64,000 nt of DNA, taken from Olivibacter jilunii (lineage in GTDB: Bacteria > Bacteroidota > Bacteroidia > Sphingobacteriales > Sphingobacteriaceae). Within the stretch, counting starts at the first letter, position 1; each line of letters starts with the position of its first letter. Positions 46,915 to 54,832 of this stretch are shown here, piece after piece. The stretch lies in the NCBI RefSeq assembly GCF_900607235.1, contig NZ_LR027857.1:62001-126000 (forward strand), read 5' to 3'. Below the pieces are notes generated by a model that was not told the DNA's origin, searched no databases, and saw only the letters and a program-made list of their open reading frames with translations. Position numbers and translations under genes: made by a program.

Positions 46915-46952
46915 TAAAACAAAAGCCACATTCGCATTGCAGAATGTGGCTT
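46915..46952 (-). terminator. Strong terminator downstream of the second GH20 gene
   Basis: AAGCCACATTC (46923-46933) and GAATGTGGCTT (46942-46952) form a perfect 11-bp stem with an 8-nt loop. On the minus strand it exits into TTTTGTTTTA, 20 bp after the GH20 stop. Confidence 0.85.
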
Positions 46953-46971
46953 CAGCTAAAAATTAAATAAT

Positions 46972-48798
46972 TTATTCGCTATAAGGGACACTGAACATAT
47001 TACTTACTCTGCCAGTAGGTGTTACAATTATATAGTTCAAGTTAACCGGTTTTTCCTTTTTAGCGGTCTTAGGCAAATCGATAGGTCCGCTATAGATATT
47101 TCCGGTTTGATCGGCTTTATGGTTATCAAACGTGTAATAAATAGTGCTATTTGCAATAAAAGGAATAATCTCCGCTGTTTTCCTTCCTGTTGCCGAATTC
47201 GTACCAAAGCTAATCTTGGCTTCCGGAATACGGAAAAAAACCTTTAATTTCTCTAATTCCTGTAAACGAATCGGTAATCTGTTAGTAGAAAAATCGTCAA
47301 AGTTTTGCTTTTCCTTCGCTGTCCATGCAATTTCAGCTAGCGCTAACGCACGCGGAAAGAGCATATATTCCAGCTTATTATTGGTACCAATATACTCTGT
47401 CCAAAGATTAGCTTGTACGCCTAAAATATGCTTTTGCTCTTGGGCGTTCAAGGATTCAGGGCGAGGATGGTAGCTATACACGCGTTCCAAGGGCAAAAAA
47501 CCTCCGATAGCTAAAGGCTCTGTGCTAATGTCCTTCGCCTGATAATGGTCTATATAGAGATGGCTATTCGGCGTCATAATGACATCATGGTTCATTTTAG
47601 CGGCGGCAATTCCACCCTCTTCACCTCGCCAGCTCATAACCGTTGCATTCGGCGCTAGTCCTCCCTCTAATATCTCATCCCAGCCTACTAAACGTCTATT
47701 GTGTTGATTCAAAAATTTCTCGATCCGGGTAATAAAGTAACTTTGTAAGCCGTGTTCATCTTTCAACTTATTTTTCTTGATTAGCTTTTGTGCAAAGGCA
47801 GATTGCTCCCAATGTTCTTTTGGCACTTCATCGCCTCCAACATGGATGTATTGACTAGGGAAAATATCCATTACTTCAGTGAACACATCTTCCAAAAATT
47901 TGAATGTTTCTTCTTTTGGGCAGAAAATATTAGGATGTACTCCCCAAAAGCCTGGCACTTGATAAGTCGTATCCTTGCAACCAAATTCAGGGTAAGCCGC
48001 CAGGACGGCCGTACTGTGCCCTGGCAGCTCTATTTCCGGAATCACCGTGATTTTACGATCAGCAGCGTACTCAACCAAATTCCGTGCCTCTTCCTGCGTG
48101 TAATATCCGCCATGTTTTATACCATCATAAATAAAGGGCTTGAAATCACCATACTGACCAATGATGCTGGAATCGCGCCACGCTGAAATTTGGGTCAGCT
48201 TCGGATATTTTTTGATCTCTAAACGCCACCCCTGATCGTCCGTCAAATGCCAGTGTAATCTATTAAATTTAAAATAAGCCATTAAATCGACGATTTTCTT
48301 CATTTCGTCCAATGAGAAGAAATGTCGGGCGACATCAATCATTACCCCTCTATAACCAAATTCAGGCTTATCTGAAATCGTTACCGACGGAATCTGTAAA
48401 CCACCATTATGTTGTTCAATTAACTGTAAAATGGTTTGAAGCCCATAAAACATACCGCTGTTATCGCCTTTGATCTTTATTGAATTTTCAGTAACATTCA
48501 ACTGATAAGCTTCCGCTTCCGTCTGACTGTTCTCTATCAAAATATATTTGCCACTAGGCTCTGAAACGACTGGCAGACGTAGATGGTAGCGGTTCGATAG
48601 CATTTCGTTGAACAGGTTAAAGGTTTTCCGAGTCGCTTCATCCTTTGCTACTAATGTCGTTTGGTTATCCAGTTTAAAGACACCCACTCCAGATTGAATA
48701 GACTGAGGCTTTGGGATAAGCGCGTAATTTCGCTCCTGAGAAAAGACACTGCTCAAACAAAAAAAAGTGATTAGCAGTGTAATAAATTGTTTTAGCAT
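46972..48798 (-). CDS. GH20 family beta-N-acetylhexosaminidase (second)
   Basis: I start at the ATG complement at 48796-48798 (608 residues) because it gives a signal peptide, MLKQFITLLITFFCLSSVFSQ; the 26 codons upstream in frame are only the TTGTTGGTTATTAG spacer array read through. GH20b domain (24-145), then GYRGVMIDVARHFFSLDEMKKIVDLMAYFKFNRLHWHLTDDQGW, IPEIELPGHSTA and the catalytic pair Asp 323-Glu 324 in IHVGGDEVPKEHW. A C-terminal chitobiase-like extension (YYTFDNHKADQTGNIYSGPI) is present. It follows the GH29 gene on the same strand. Confidence 0.93.
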   Translation of the reverse strand: MLKQFITLLITFFCLSSVFSQERNYALIPKPQSIQSGVGVFKLDNQTTLVAKDEATRKTFNLFNEMLSNRYHLRLPVVSEPSGKYILIENSQTEAEAYQLNVTENSIKIKGDNSGMFYGLQTILQLIEQHNGGLQIPSVTISDKPEFGYRGVMIDVARHFFSLDEMKKIVDLMAYFKFNRLHWHLTDDQGWRLEIKKYPKLTQISAWRDSSIIGQYGDFKPFIYDGIKHGGYYTQEEARNLVEYAADRKITVIPEIELPGHSTAVLAAYPEFGCKDTTYQVPGFWGVHPNIFCPKEETFKFLEDVFTEVMDIFPSQYIHVGGDEVPKEHWEQSAFAQKLIKKNKLKDEHGLQSYFITRIEKFLNQHNRRLVGWDEILEGGLAPNATVMSWRGEEGGIAAAKMNHDVIMTPNSHLYIDHYQAKDISTEPLAIGGFLPLERVYSYHPRPESLNAQEQKHILGVQANLWTEYIGTNNKLEYMLFPRALALAEIAWTAKEKQNFDDFSTNRLPIRLQELEKLKVFFRIPEAKISFGTNSATGRKTAEIIPFIANSTIYYTFDNHKADQTGNIYSGPIDLPKTAKKEKPVNLNYIIVTPTGRVSNMFSVPYSE

Positions 48799-49210
48799 AT
48801 TTATTTGTTGTTGGTTATTAGTTATTAGTTTTTTGTTGTTAGTCGTCTGGTTTTTTACCATCCCGAGAGATGTCACGCATCCTCTAGAGAGGCAAATTTT
48901 TAATTTATTTATGTGACTGCCTCGCTCAAGACTCAGCCCTAGCTTCAGCTCGCAGAGACGCTCTTATGTAAGTCCTTACTGGTCTGACCGGAAAAGCGCT
49001 GAAATAAAAAGGAACCCTTTGGTCTTACAGTTAAAGACTTTTCTCGTTTTTGACTATTTACCATTCCTACGGAAGGCGGGCCATCGCTAAGGGAGGCAGG
49101 GTTTTATTATTTTGACTTTTAACTTTTGAATTATTGATATCTTGTTTGTCTTTCTAAGGCATCAATGAGCCCTCCGGGGTTTTTACTTTTTATTTTTGAA
49201 TTTTTACTTT
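48799..49210. other. 412-bp spacer of mixed repeat fragments
   Basis: Contains a GTTATTAG-type array (48803-48850), a degenerate relative of the 39-bp repeat (48850-48895), a non-repetitive block at about 48910-49050 that I cannot assign, and a degenerate 48-bp unit at 49131-49179. No gene seen. Confidence 0.6.
49131..49179. repeat. Degenerate copy of the 48-bp tandem unit
   Basis: Shares TTATTGAT, TAAGG, ATCAATGAGCCCT and the terminal CCGGGG with the units at 8837-8978. The two inverted arms differ (ATTGATAT and GCATCAAT) but stay largely complementary. Confidence 0.65.
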
Positions 49211-51145
49211 TTACTTTTTACTTTCCCTACCATACACCTCCAGCTCCGCAATACTGAATGCCGGTTTATCATTGTCGAATACCGACTGTTTAGCAAGCAA
49301 TTTGACATATCGGCCAGTTACTTTTTCCACCAAAGCGGTATATTGTAAAATGGGGTTTGCTTTGACATTAGAAAACTCACCGGTCACAGCCAATCTCCAA
49401 TCTTTTCCATTATCACTAACATAGTATTCATATTTTTCAACTGTACCGATGGATTTCCCATCTTGCCGTGGCAGGTAACCAAATGCAGATATATTCTGTT
49501 TGGAGCCTAAGTCGATTACGATTGCATTCTTATCCGTCAGGAAAAAAGTTTGATCATCATTGTCAAAGGCTTTTTCAGCTGCACTCGATTCGCTTGCCCA
49601 GTTGGCCTTTTCCAAGCCCTTACGTTCACCATGCTCCGGTCCTTTAAGCGCTCTTGGTTCGGCGAAGAGTCCGACATCACTCAAAGCAATACTAACGGGA
49701 GCATATACTTTTAGTCGCAATTTACTTGTTGAAATCGATTCGGGCATGCGAATAATACGATTAGCTCCTATGCTTGTTGCGTTAGCCGCACGCACCCAAG
49801 CGCCATCTTTCCATTTATCTACCAAAACGCTATCAATTCGTTGGCCTAATTTTATGTTTTCGCGTAATCGAATGATATTAAATGTTTGCGGTTTTAGCAG
49901 TTCGATTTCGAGATCAGCTTGGTGAACGTCATCATCCGTAGCCCAATAGCTATATCGATCTTCATCCGTTAGGCGCTGCGGCCCATAGTGTTGATCATTC
50001 GCATTCCGTACATTAGAAGCCTTCAAGCGAGCCCCTTTGATTAAATTTTTATCAAAAACTTTCTTTAATAATGCACCAAATTCTTTTAATACCTTCACAT
50101 CGTTTTCATGCAAGAGACCATCCGTGTTCGGCGAAAGCCCCAAGTCAAAAGCGCCACCTCTTCCAACACTTTTACAGTATAAGTCGAACAACATGGCAGG
50201 AGTCTTCACTTGATCGTCTTGTGAAGCGTGATAAAACCAGCCCGGTCGCAAAGGCACATCGCACTCCGTAGGTATCCAGCTTTCACCATTTCTTGTTCCC
50301 GTTCCCAAATTGCTGTCATCCATGTAACCTGGCATCGGTGCCTTACCTTCTTTACCTACAAGCGTTATGGTCGACCAGCTAGTTTCCGAAGCAACTCCCT
50401 TTTCATTCCCTACCCAGCGTACATCCAGACCGATATCGCTAAAAATATTTGCGTTGGGTTGCATTGCTCGCGTTATTTTCCACGTGTTCATCCAATCGTA
50501 GTAAGTCGATTGGTCAACTTTTCGCTTTTCTTTTTTGCCGCCGTAATAACCATCTCCCCCATTGGCGCCATCATGCCAACTCATAAAAAGTTCACCATAA
50601 TTGCTATAGAGCTCTTTCAGCTGGTTTCGATAAATACTAACATATTCGGGCGTGCCATAAGCAGGGTTGTTTCGATCCCAGGGCGAACAATAAACACCAA
50701 ACTTCATCCCCAGTTTTTGAGCTGCTAGTTGAAACTCTTTCACCATATCACCTTTACCCGCTCGCCAAGGGCTCTCGCTAATATTATATGCCGCTGTTTT
50801 CGTGGGCCATAAGGCAAAGCCATCGTGGTGCTTAGCGACAGAGATTATGCCCTTAAATCCACCTGCCTTTGCGGCCGCAACAATTTGCTCAGCACTGAAT
50901 TTTTTTGGATTAAAAATAGCCGGATCAGCATCTCCGTAACCCCACTCTTTATCTTGAAAGGTGGTTGGCGTAAAATGGATGAGACAATACATCTCCGTTT
51001 CATGCCATGCGAGCTGGCGTTTAGTGGGTAATGCACCATAGGGTTTCGGCGCATCATCGAAATCCTGAGCGATGCTGTTTACTCCAAACAGACATGTTGC
51101 AATAATGGTTAAAAGGCTTTTTCTGCTGTACATACTTACAAACAT
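49211..51145 (-). CDS. GH29 alpha-L-fucosidase with F5/8-type C-terminal modules
   Basis: A 644-residue exported enzyme (signal ending GVNSIAQ). Catalytic barrel: HETEMYCLIHFTPTTFQDKEWGYGD (48-72), GIISVAKHHDGFALWP (99-114) and nucleophile Asp 192 in MSWHDGANGGDG, a context typical of subfamily B (alpha-1,3/1,4 preference). After about 350 come a beta domain with F5/8-like features (ATDDDVHQADLEIELLKPQTFNIIRL) and a clear F5/8 type C/CBM32 module at 525-640 (DNDDQTFFLTDKNAIVIDLGSKQNISAFGYLPRQDG). Longer than the GH29 at 36908. Same strand as LutABC and GH20. Confidence 0.92.
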   Translation of the reverse strand: MFVSMYSRKSLLTIIATCLFGVNSIAQDFDDAPKPYGALPTKRQLAWHETEMYCLIHFTPTTFQDKEWGYGDADPAIFNPKKFSAEQIVAAAKAGGFKGIISVAKHHDGFALWPTKTAAYNISESPWRAGKGDMVKEFQLAAQKLGMKFGVYCSPWDRNNPAYGTPEYVSIYRNQLKELYSNYGELFMSWHDGANGGDGYYGGKKEKRKVDQSTYYDWMNTWKITRAMQPNANIFSDIGLDVRWVGNEKGVASETSWSTITLVGKEGKAPMPGYMDDSNLGTGTRNGESWIPTECDVPLRPGWFYHASQDDQVKTPAMLFDLYCKSVGRGGAFDLGLSPNTDGLLHENDVKVLKEFGALLKKVFDKNLIKGARLKASNVRNANDQHYGPQRLTDEDRYSYWATDDDVHQADLEIELLKPQTFNIIRLRENIKLGQRIDSVLVDKWKDGAWVRAANATSIGANRIIRMPESISTSKLRLKVYAPVSIALSDVGLFAEPRALKGPEHGERKGLEKANWASESSAAEKAFDNDDQTFFLTDKNAIVIDLGSKQNISAFGYLPRQDGKSIGTVEKYEYYVSDNGKDWRLAVTGEFSNVKANPILQYTALVEKVTGRYVKLLAKQSVFDNDKPAFSIAELEVYGRESKK

Positions 51146-51207
51146 AAATGCTATCCAAAGTTAAACATTCAGGATTATTAGCATTATGTTCTGCTATATT
51201 AGCTATC

Positions 51208-51300
51208 GTGGATATTGGTTATCGGTTATTCGTTATTGGTTATTGGTTGTTCGTTGTTCGTTATTGGTTATTGGTTGTTCGTTATTGGTTTCTGGTTATG
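51208..51300. repeat. GTTATTGG/GTTGTTCG low-complexity array
   Basis: About 90 bp of imperfect 7-8-bp units (GTTATTCG, TTATTGGTTATTGG, TTGTTCG). Confidence 0.75.
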
Positions 51301-51341
51301 GGGTACTTTTGTGAGAACAAGTTAGTATCAAGTATTAGGAC

Positions 51342-51363
51342 ACCTGCCTGTCGGCAGGCAGGT
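51342..51363. repeat. REP-like palindrome, copy A
   Basis: ACCTGCCTG followed by TCGGCAGGCAGGT: a 22-bp palindrome with one mismatch to the perfect form seen at 60338-60359. Confidence 0.8.
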
Positions 51364-51430
51364 AAGTAAGTATCAGGTATCAAGACGTAGGTATCAGGAT
51401 AAGTAGAAAAGAGATTCATCACTCATAATT

Positions 51431-51450
51431 CCTGCCTACCGGCAGGCAGG
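51431..51450. repeat. REP-like palindrome, copy B
   Basis: CCTGCCTACCGGCAGGCAGG, one position off a perfect palindrome. Confidence 0.8.
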
Positions 51451-51514
51451 CAACACTCATCACCACATAACTATTTCCCTACTCAACTACTCAACAACTT
51501 AACTAATCAACAAC

Positions 51515-52129
51515 TTAACTGCTCAACAAATAAATCGCTAAGCTTCGCGGGCCATGGGCTCCCAGTACTAAAGACTGTTCAATATCCGCCGTTTTTGAGG
51601 GTCCCGCGATAAAAGCTCCGAAGGGATCGACGCCTAGCCCCATCTTCTCATAAGCCTGGTGCATATTATTTACGATCTGGTTTTTCGCGACAAGCAGCAC
51701 CAAATGTTGACAAATAAAAGGCAGTACACGTATAAGTGTTTCCGGAACCCATAGTGCGCTATTTTCGGCGACACCCAACTGCGCAGCCATAATAGCTATA
51801 TCAACATCTTCCAAGCTATGCGGATTGAGATCGGCGTCAACAATCTGTTCGGCTAGGTTTTCCATTTCAGGCAAGGTTGACACAATCCGTAAAGATTTCT
51901 CAATAGACCACCTTGCCTGCACTTCGGGAATATAGGTCTGCAAAAGATGATCTTTTACCGCTTCCAGGTTCGTCGCCTCCAGGACACTGGTTCCGACAGC
52001 TTTTGCAACATCCGAAAATTTCTGTACCGGATCGTCGTATACCGTTGGGTTTTCAACCGGAGCGGGTAATGCTACTTCATCCAACTGCGCTGCCTTAATG
52101 GCTTGTAATATTTTGTCTTTACTTGTCAT
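51515..52129 (-). CDS. lutC: LutC-type lactate utilization protein
   Basis: A 204-residue LutC/YkgG (DUF162) protein, normal length. Visible: VDADLNPHSLEDVDIAIMAAQLGVAENSALWVPE (97-130) and the C-terminal GPSKTADIEQSLVLGAHGPRSLAIYLL, the family hallmark. It is the third subunit of the iron-sulfur L-lactate oxidation complex with LutA and LutB, encoded just upstream in the order A-B-C on the minus strand. The last codons and stop (AGC AGT TAA) fall in the GTTGAGCAGTTAAG spacer module. The complex oxidises L-lactate to pyruvate. Confidence 0.9.
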   Translation of the reverse strand: MTSKDKILQAIKAAQLDEVALPAPVENPTVYDDPVQKFSDVAKAVGTSVLEATNLEAVKDHLLQTYIPEVQARWSIEKSLRIVSTLPEMENLAEQIVDADLNPHSLEDVDIAIMAAQLGVAENSALWVPETLIRVLPFICQHLVLLVAKNQIVNNMHQAYEKMGLGVDPFGAFIAGPSKTADIEQSLVLGAHGPRSLAIYLLSS

Positions 52130-52228
52130 TTCGTAAGGTTGTAAGTTTTAAGTAATAGGTTTTAAGTTCACCGTTTTTTCTCAATCGTGTTTAAAAAAAC
52201 GTATTACCTATAACTTATAACATAAAAC

Positions 52229-53602
52229 TCATCTATTTCGCTCTTTATACCATTCACTAAAAGATTGCTTAGGAGGCACCGGCATCTCACGTCCTTTATA
52301 CCATGGGTTAAGACTGTTATTTACCGTAAATGGCGCGTACTTAAGCGTAAAACGCCCCATTTTTCCTGCTAACCTAAATTTAGTGGGCGACGCCAAAGTG
52401 GTTGCCATCAGTTTCATGGCCATTGTTTTTTTCTTATCGGTATATCCCGCTTTTACCAATTCTTGTCGCCACTTGTACAACTGGTTATGGATATCTATTT
52501 TTACAGGACAAACATTGCTGCATGAACCGCAAAGCGTTGACGCAAAGGGAAGGTCAGCAAATTTTTCCATATCCAAGTTAGGCGCCAAGATGGAGCCTAT
52601 AGGGCCTGATATAGCGTGATGGTAGCTATGGCCCCCGCTGCGTCTATATACCGGACAAGTATTCATACAGGCGCCGCATCGAATGCATTTCAGCGAGTTT
52701 TTAAAGTCAGGTCTGCCGAGTTGCCGGCTTCTCCCATTGTCCACTAAAATAACATGCATTTCCTGTCCCTTCCTTGGCTTTCTGAAATGGCTTGAATAGG
52801 TGGTAATAGGTTGCCCTGTCGCACTTCTTGTCAACAAACGGAGGAACACGCCCAAATGAGCCCGCTTTGGAATCAACTTTTCTATGCCCATACTGGCAAT
52901 GTGTATATCAGCAAGATGAGCGCCCATATCTGCATTACCTTCATTGGTACATACCACCATTTCTCCTGTCTCTGCAATCGCAAAATTCACTCCCGTCAAT
53001 GCCGCCTTGCGTGTAACAAAAACGTCCCTTAAATGCTGTCGAGCCGTCTCCGTCAAAATCTGCGGATCTGATACACCTGCTGCCGTTCCAAGATGCTCGT
53101 GGAAAATATCGCCGATTTCTTCTTTTTTCTTATGAATGCAAGGTAGTACGATATGGCTGGGCATTTCTTTAGCAAGCTGAACAATCCGCTCACCTAAGTC
53201 TGAATCAATTACTTCAATCCCATTGTCTGCCAAGTAATCGTTCAAATAGCATTCTTCCGTCAGCATAGACTTACTTTTTACCATCCGATCGATGCCATGC
53301 TTCTTCAACAACTCGCAAACAATTTGATTATGTTCACGCGCATCTGCCGCCCAATGAACCTGCACGCCATTTGCCTGCGCGTTTTTTTCAAACGCTAGCA
53401 AATAATCCTGCAAACGGGATAGCACATGGTTTTTAATTTGAGAAGCGGTGTTCCGTAACTCCTCCCATTCCGGGATATCGTGCGTTAATCGATCACGTTT
53501 TGACCGAACGAACCAAAGCGTTTGATCGTGCCAATCGACTCGAGCTTCATCTTTATTAAAGATATCCGCTAATGCGGCGTGTTTCTTTTGTTGTGTTTCC
53601 AT
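52229..53602 (-). CDS. lutB: LutB-type iron-sulfur protein of lactate oxidation
   Basis: A 457-residue LutB protein: DUF162-like N-terminal domain (about 60-290; TGVNFAIAETGEMVVCTNEGN at 203-223) and a ferredoxin-like part with Cys 306, 309, 312 and 316 (CIRCGACMNTCP) and Cys 358, 361 and 365 (CGSCSNVCP), which bind [4Fe-4S] clusters. A C-terminal DUF3390-like tail follows. Between LutA (108-bp gap) and LutC (99-bp gap). Expected to pass electrons from L-lactate to the quinone pool. Full length. Confidence 0.94.
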   Translation of the reverse strand: METQQKKHAALADIFNKDEARVDWHDQTLWFVRSKRDRLTHDIPEWEELRNTASQIKNHVLSRLQDYLLAFEKNAQANGVQVHWAADAREHNQIVCELLKKHGIDRMVKSKSMLTEECYLNDYLADNGIEVIDSDLGERIVQLAKEMPSHIVLPCIHKKKEEIGDIFHEHLGTAAGVSDPQILTETARQHLRDVFVTRKAALTGVNFAIAETGEMVVCTNEGNADMGAHLADIHIASMGIEKLIPKRAHLGVFLRLLTRSATGQPITTYSSHFRKPRKGQEMHVILVDNGRSRQLGRPDFKNSLKCIRCGACMNTCPVYRRSGGHSYHHAISGPIGSILAPNLDMEKFADLPFASTLCGSCSNVCPVKIDIHNQLYKWRQELVKAGYTDKKKTMAMKLMATTLASPTKFRLAGKMGRFTLKYAPFTVNNSLNPWYKGREMPVPPKQSFSEWYKERNR

Positions 53603-53656
53603 ATGATTGCGCTACGCTATAAGCTTTATGTTATTTACAACGTATAACTTATTACT

Positions 53657-53675
53657 CCTGCCTACCGCAGGCAGG
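53657..53675. repeat. REP-like palindrome, copy C (shortened)
   Basis: CCTGCCTACCGCAGGCAGG, the same element with one base missing at the centre, between LutA and LutB. Confidence 0.7.
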
Positions 53676-53710
53676 TAAAACTCCTTCGGTTTTAAACTCG
53701 CTATCATTAC

Positions 53711-54445
53711 CTACTGACTATTCAATATCTCGGCAATATGTATCACTTTGGTAGCACTTTTATGTCTACGAAGAATACCTTCCATATGCATAAGGCAGGA
53801 CATATCCGCTCCTGTTATAAACTCAGCTCCGTGCCGCAAATGATCGGCCACGCGATCTTTACCCATTTTTACCGATACGGCTTCTTCTGCTACACAGAAA
53901 GTTCCACCGAAACCGCAACACTCGTCCTTCCGATCCAGTTCAATTAGCTCGATATCTTTTACCATACTAAGCAGTTTACCGGGTTTTGAAAAGGGCTCGG
54001 CAGTTAGTTCGCTCATCTGCGAAAGCATCAAGCCCCGTTGCCCGTGACAACTTTGATGCACGCCTACACGGTGCGGAAAACGGGCGTCCAGCGCTGTTAC
54101 TTTTAAAATATCAGTAAGGAACTCGGTTAATTCATAGACACGTTCGCGAACCTCGTTGCTTATTGTAGGAGACTGATCCGAGTGCAGGTGATCTTTTATG
54201 TGCAAGACACAGCTTCCTGAAGGTGAAACTATATAATCATATCCCTGAAAACGTTTGATAAAATTCTCATTACATCCTCCGGTAAGGTGCTCATAGCCTG
54301 AATTGGCCATTGGCTGTCCACAACAGGTTTGTCCCTCAGGATAAGAAACCTTCACCCCTAGCTTTTCTAAGAGTTCAAGTGTCGCTCGTGCTGCTCCCGG
54401 ATAAAATTGGTCTACATAACATGGTACAAATAAGGCAACCTCCAT
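53711..54445 (-). CDS. lutA: LutA-type CCG-domain protein of lactate oxidation
   Basis: A 244-residue protein with two cysteine-rich CCG domains: the first around GQTCCGQPMANSGY (about 38-51) and the second around ECCGFGGTFCVAEEAVSVKMGKDRV (about 174-198), then GADMSCLMHMEGILRR. These Cys sets bind iron-sulfur centres as in heterodisulfide-reductase-type subunits. It leads the LutA-LutB-LutC run. As L-lactate is the expected second product of the fucose hydrolase at the left end, this complex likely completes fucose use. Confidence 0.93.
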   Translation of the reverse strand: MEVALFVPCYVDQFYPGAARATLELLEKLGVKVSYPEGQTCCGQPMANSGYEHLTGGCNENFIKRFQGYDYIVSPSGSCVLHIKDHLHSDQSPTISNEVRERVYELTEFLTDILKVTALDARFPHRVGVHQSCHGQRGLMLSQMSELTAEPFSKPGKLLSMVKDIELIELDRKDECCGFGGTFCVAEEAVSVKMGKDRVADHLRHGAEFITGADMSCLMHMEGILRRHKSATKVIHIAEILNSQ

Positions 54446-54639
54446 GTGTTATTTTGTTTAGTTAAAAAGGATAGAAATACAAAGTAAAGAACTTTCAATA
54501 TAGCTTCATTTTGCGATCTTTACTATTTATTAAGCTATCTTTACTAGGTTTTATCACCCCTCCATAAAATCAAAACAAAATAACGCATTCTTTTCCAAAC
54601 AACTGTCATGGTCAGTCCGCTTTGCTTAGGTATTAAGAC

Positions 54640-54661
54640 ACCTGCCTGCCGGTAGGCAGGT
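54640..54661. repeat. REP-like palindrome, copy D
   Basis: ACCTGCCTGCCGGTAGGCAGGT, one mismatch to the perfect palindrome, preceded by TATTAAGACA and followed by AAGTATCAGG. Confidence 0.8.
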
Positions 54662-54689
54662 AAGTATCAGGTAGCAAGACGCCCTATTC

Positions 54690-54803
54690 ATCACTCATTT
54701 CAGCTATTAGCTATCAACATTAGGTGTTCGATATTTGACTTAAGTCTGGCAACGTAATTCATCACTCATAGTTCATAACTCAACACTCATCACTACTTAA
54801 CTA
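54690..54803 (+). repeat. 114-bp direct repeat flanking phospholipase C, copy 1
   Basis: Matches 57532-57645 at 113 of 114 positions (only 54701 differs, C versus T). Contains CAACATTAGGTGTTCG and the TCATCACTCA/ACTTAACTA modules. Confidence 0.95.
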
Positions 54804-54832
54804 CTTTCCTACTCAACAACTTAACTACTCAA

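Larger units (their letters stand above)
51146..51514. other. 369-bp spacer of repeat modules
   Basis: Holds the GTTATTGG array at 51208-51300, two GC-rich palindromes (51342-51363 and 51431-51450), AAGTATCAGGTATCAAGAC strings and a CTCAACTACTCAAC array at the LutC end. No gene. Confidence 0.7.
54446..54832. other. 387-bp spacer with palindrome and 114-bp repeat
   Basis: Upstream of lutA and downstream of the phospholipase gene. Holds palindrome copy D (54640-54661) and the first copy of the 114-bp repeat (54690-54803). The lutA promoter is not evident. Confidence 0.7.

Noticed and set aside
48799..48876. 26-codon extension of the second GH20 gene
   Set aside because: It is a translated TTGTTGGTTATTAG spacer array; the Met at 48798 starts a normal signal peptide.
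51342..51363. Palindromes as Rho-independent terminators
   Set aside because: The stems are GC-rich but are not followed by T runs, and copies lie at varied distances from gene ends.
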